Source: a virus. From it: a stretch of DNA of 23,184 nucleotides. This document shows, piece after piece, positions 22,754 to 23,184 of this stretch. The stretch lies in IMG/VR virus record IMGVR_UViG_3300025652_000577, positions 1 through 23,184 of that record, one strand, 5' to 3'. The notes under the pieces were generated by a model. That model had not been told where the DNA came from. It saw only the letters and a program-made list of their open reading frames with translations, and made no database searches. Position 1 is the first letter of the stretch. Each line of letters starts with the position of its first letter. Both the position numbers and the translations under genes were made by a program.

Positions 22754-23184
22754 TTATATCCATGACCTTAATTCTTCTCCTAAAACTTCTGATGCTATAT
22801 TTATTTTCTTGCGTAGAGCTTGCACGATTTTTTCATCCACTGTATCGTCCGCCATTAAATCAACATAAGTTACCGATTTTTTTTGGCCGATCCTGTGTGC
22901 TCTGTCTTCTGATTGTAATCGCTTTTCTAAGTCATATCCGTTAGAATAGTAAATTACGGTGTTTGCAGCTGTTAAAGTAATGCCATAGCCGCCCGTAGAA
23001 GGCGTTCCAACAATAAACCGGCACTTAGGGTCATCCTGAAAACGCTTGATATTAGGCTGTCTTTCATCTTGTGGAGTTAGTCCATAATAATCTACGATAG
23101 ACTCTTCTCCATATTTTTTTACTACAGCTTGTATAATAGCTGTAATGTCATACTGGTAGTGAGCCCATATAATAGCCTTACCTT
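22754..23184 (-). CDS. SNF2-family helicase, C-terminal part (partial)
   Basis: About 143 C-terminal residues of a minus-strand protein that continues past the right edge. Reading the complement gives GKAIIWAHYQYDITAII near motif IV, then GTPSTGGYGITLTAANTVIY (motif V), YSNGYDLEKRLQSEDRAHRI and GQKKSVTYVD, containing the diagnostic SNF2/superfamily 2 motif VI EDRAHRIGQ (around 22883-22913), then DTVDEKIVQALRKK. It ends at the TAA complementary to 22754-22756. SNF2-like ATPases of phages are placed with DNA replication and recombination genes. Orientation opposite to the structural genes marks a module boundary. Motif I and II lie outside the window. Confidence 0.88.
   Translation of the reverse strand, partial: GKAIIWAHYQYDITAIIQAVVKKYGEESIVDYYGLTPQDERQPNIKRFQDDPKCRFIVGTPSTGGYGITLTAANTVIYYSNGYDLEKRLQSEDRAHRIGQKKSVTYVDLMADDTVDEKIVQALRKKINIASEVLGEELRSWI

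Noticed and set aside
22762-22944. Plus-strand frame near the right edge
   Set aside because: It is antisense to the SNF2 helicase, whose motif V and VI residues are unmistakable on the minus strand.

Overview
The window looks like the late (structural) half of an AT-rich marine tailed-phage genome. Twenty-four of its genes run in one unbroken plus-strand series with almost no intergenic space, and many start on the stop codon of the gene before. The gene content (an SU10-type head-tail adaptor, a nozzle or stem-like tail protein, Gly- and Gln-rich internal virion proteins, a very large presumed ejection protein) and the base composition suggest a podovirus of open-ocean bacteria. It resembles the uncultivated marine phages and pelagiphages linked to SAR11-like hosts. 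Family and host are inferred, because no terminase, portal, capsid or polymerase gene lies in the window.

Layout. 1-2170: end of a connector-like gene, a structural protein, the adaptor and a small beta-rich protein. 2183-7146: tail fibre and host-contact region. It starts with a repeat protein whose N-terminal domain carries an intact cupredoxin (type 1 copper) ligand set, followed by a collar-like fibre protein. Three paralogues that share N- and C-terminal ends come next: two carry a kelch-like beta-propeller between the ends and one has only the ends. 7202-10345: a tightly overlapping cassette of a helical protein and four different 2-oxoglutarate/Fe(II) oxygenase-type proteins. 10363-12585: nozzle or stem-like tail protein. 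12585-22054: internal and ejection-type proteins with small genes between them. 22054-22722: a membrane-anchored, holin-like small protein and an M15 peptidase endolysin. 22754-23184: the C-terminal end of a SNF2-type helicase on the minus strand, probably the edge of the replication module.

How the genes may work together: the adaptor, nozzle and fibres form the short tail; the beta-propeller proteins probably recognise the host; the internal proteins are probably ejected with the DNA; and the last two plus-strand genes release the progeny. The oxygenase cassette sits between the fibres and the nozzle. Its most economical role is hydroxylation of virion or host proteins, but no substrate can be read from the sequence. 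The most unusual points are the four-oxygenase cassette, the copper-site domain on a presumed virion protein, the anchor-only fibre paralogue, the short motifs shared among the internal proteins, and a possible RNA switch at the start of the cupredoxin gene. No tRNA, CRISPR array, insertion sequence or integrase was seen, and no stretch over 300 bases lacks a gene.
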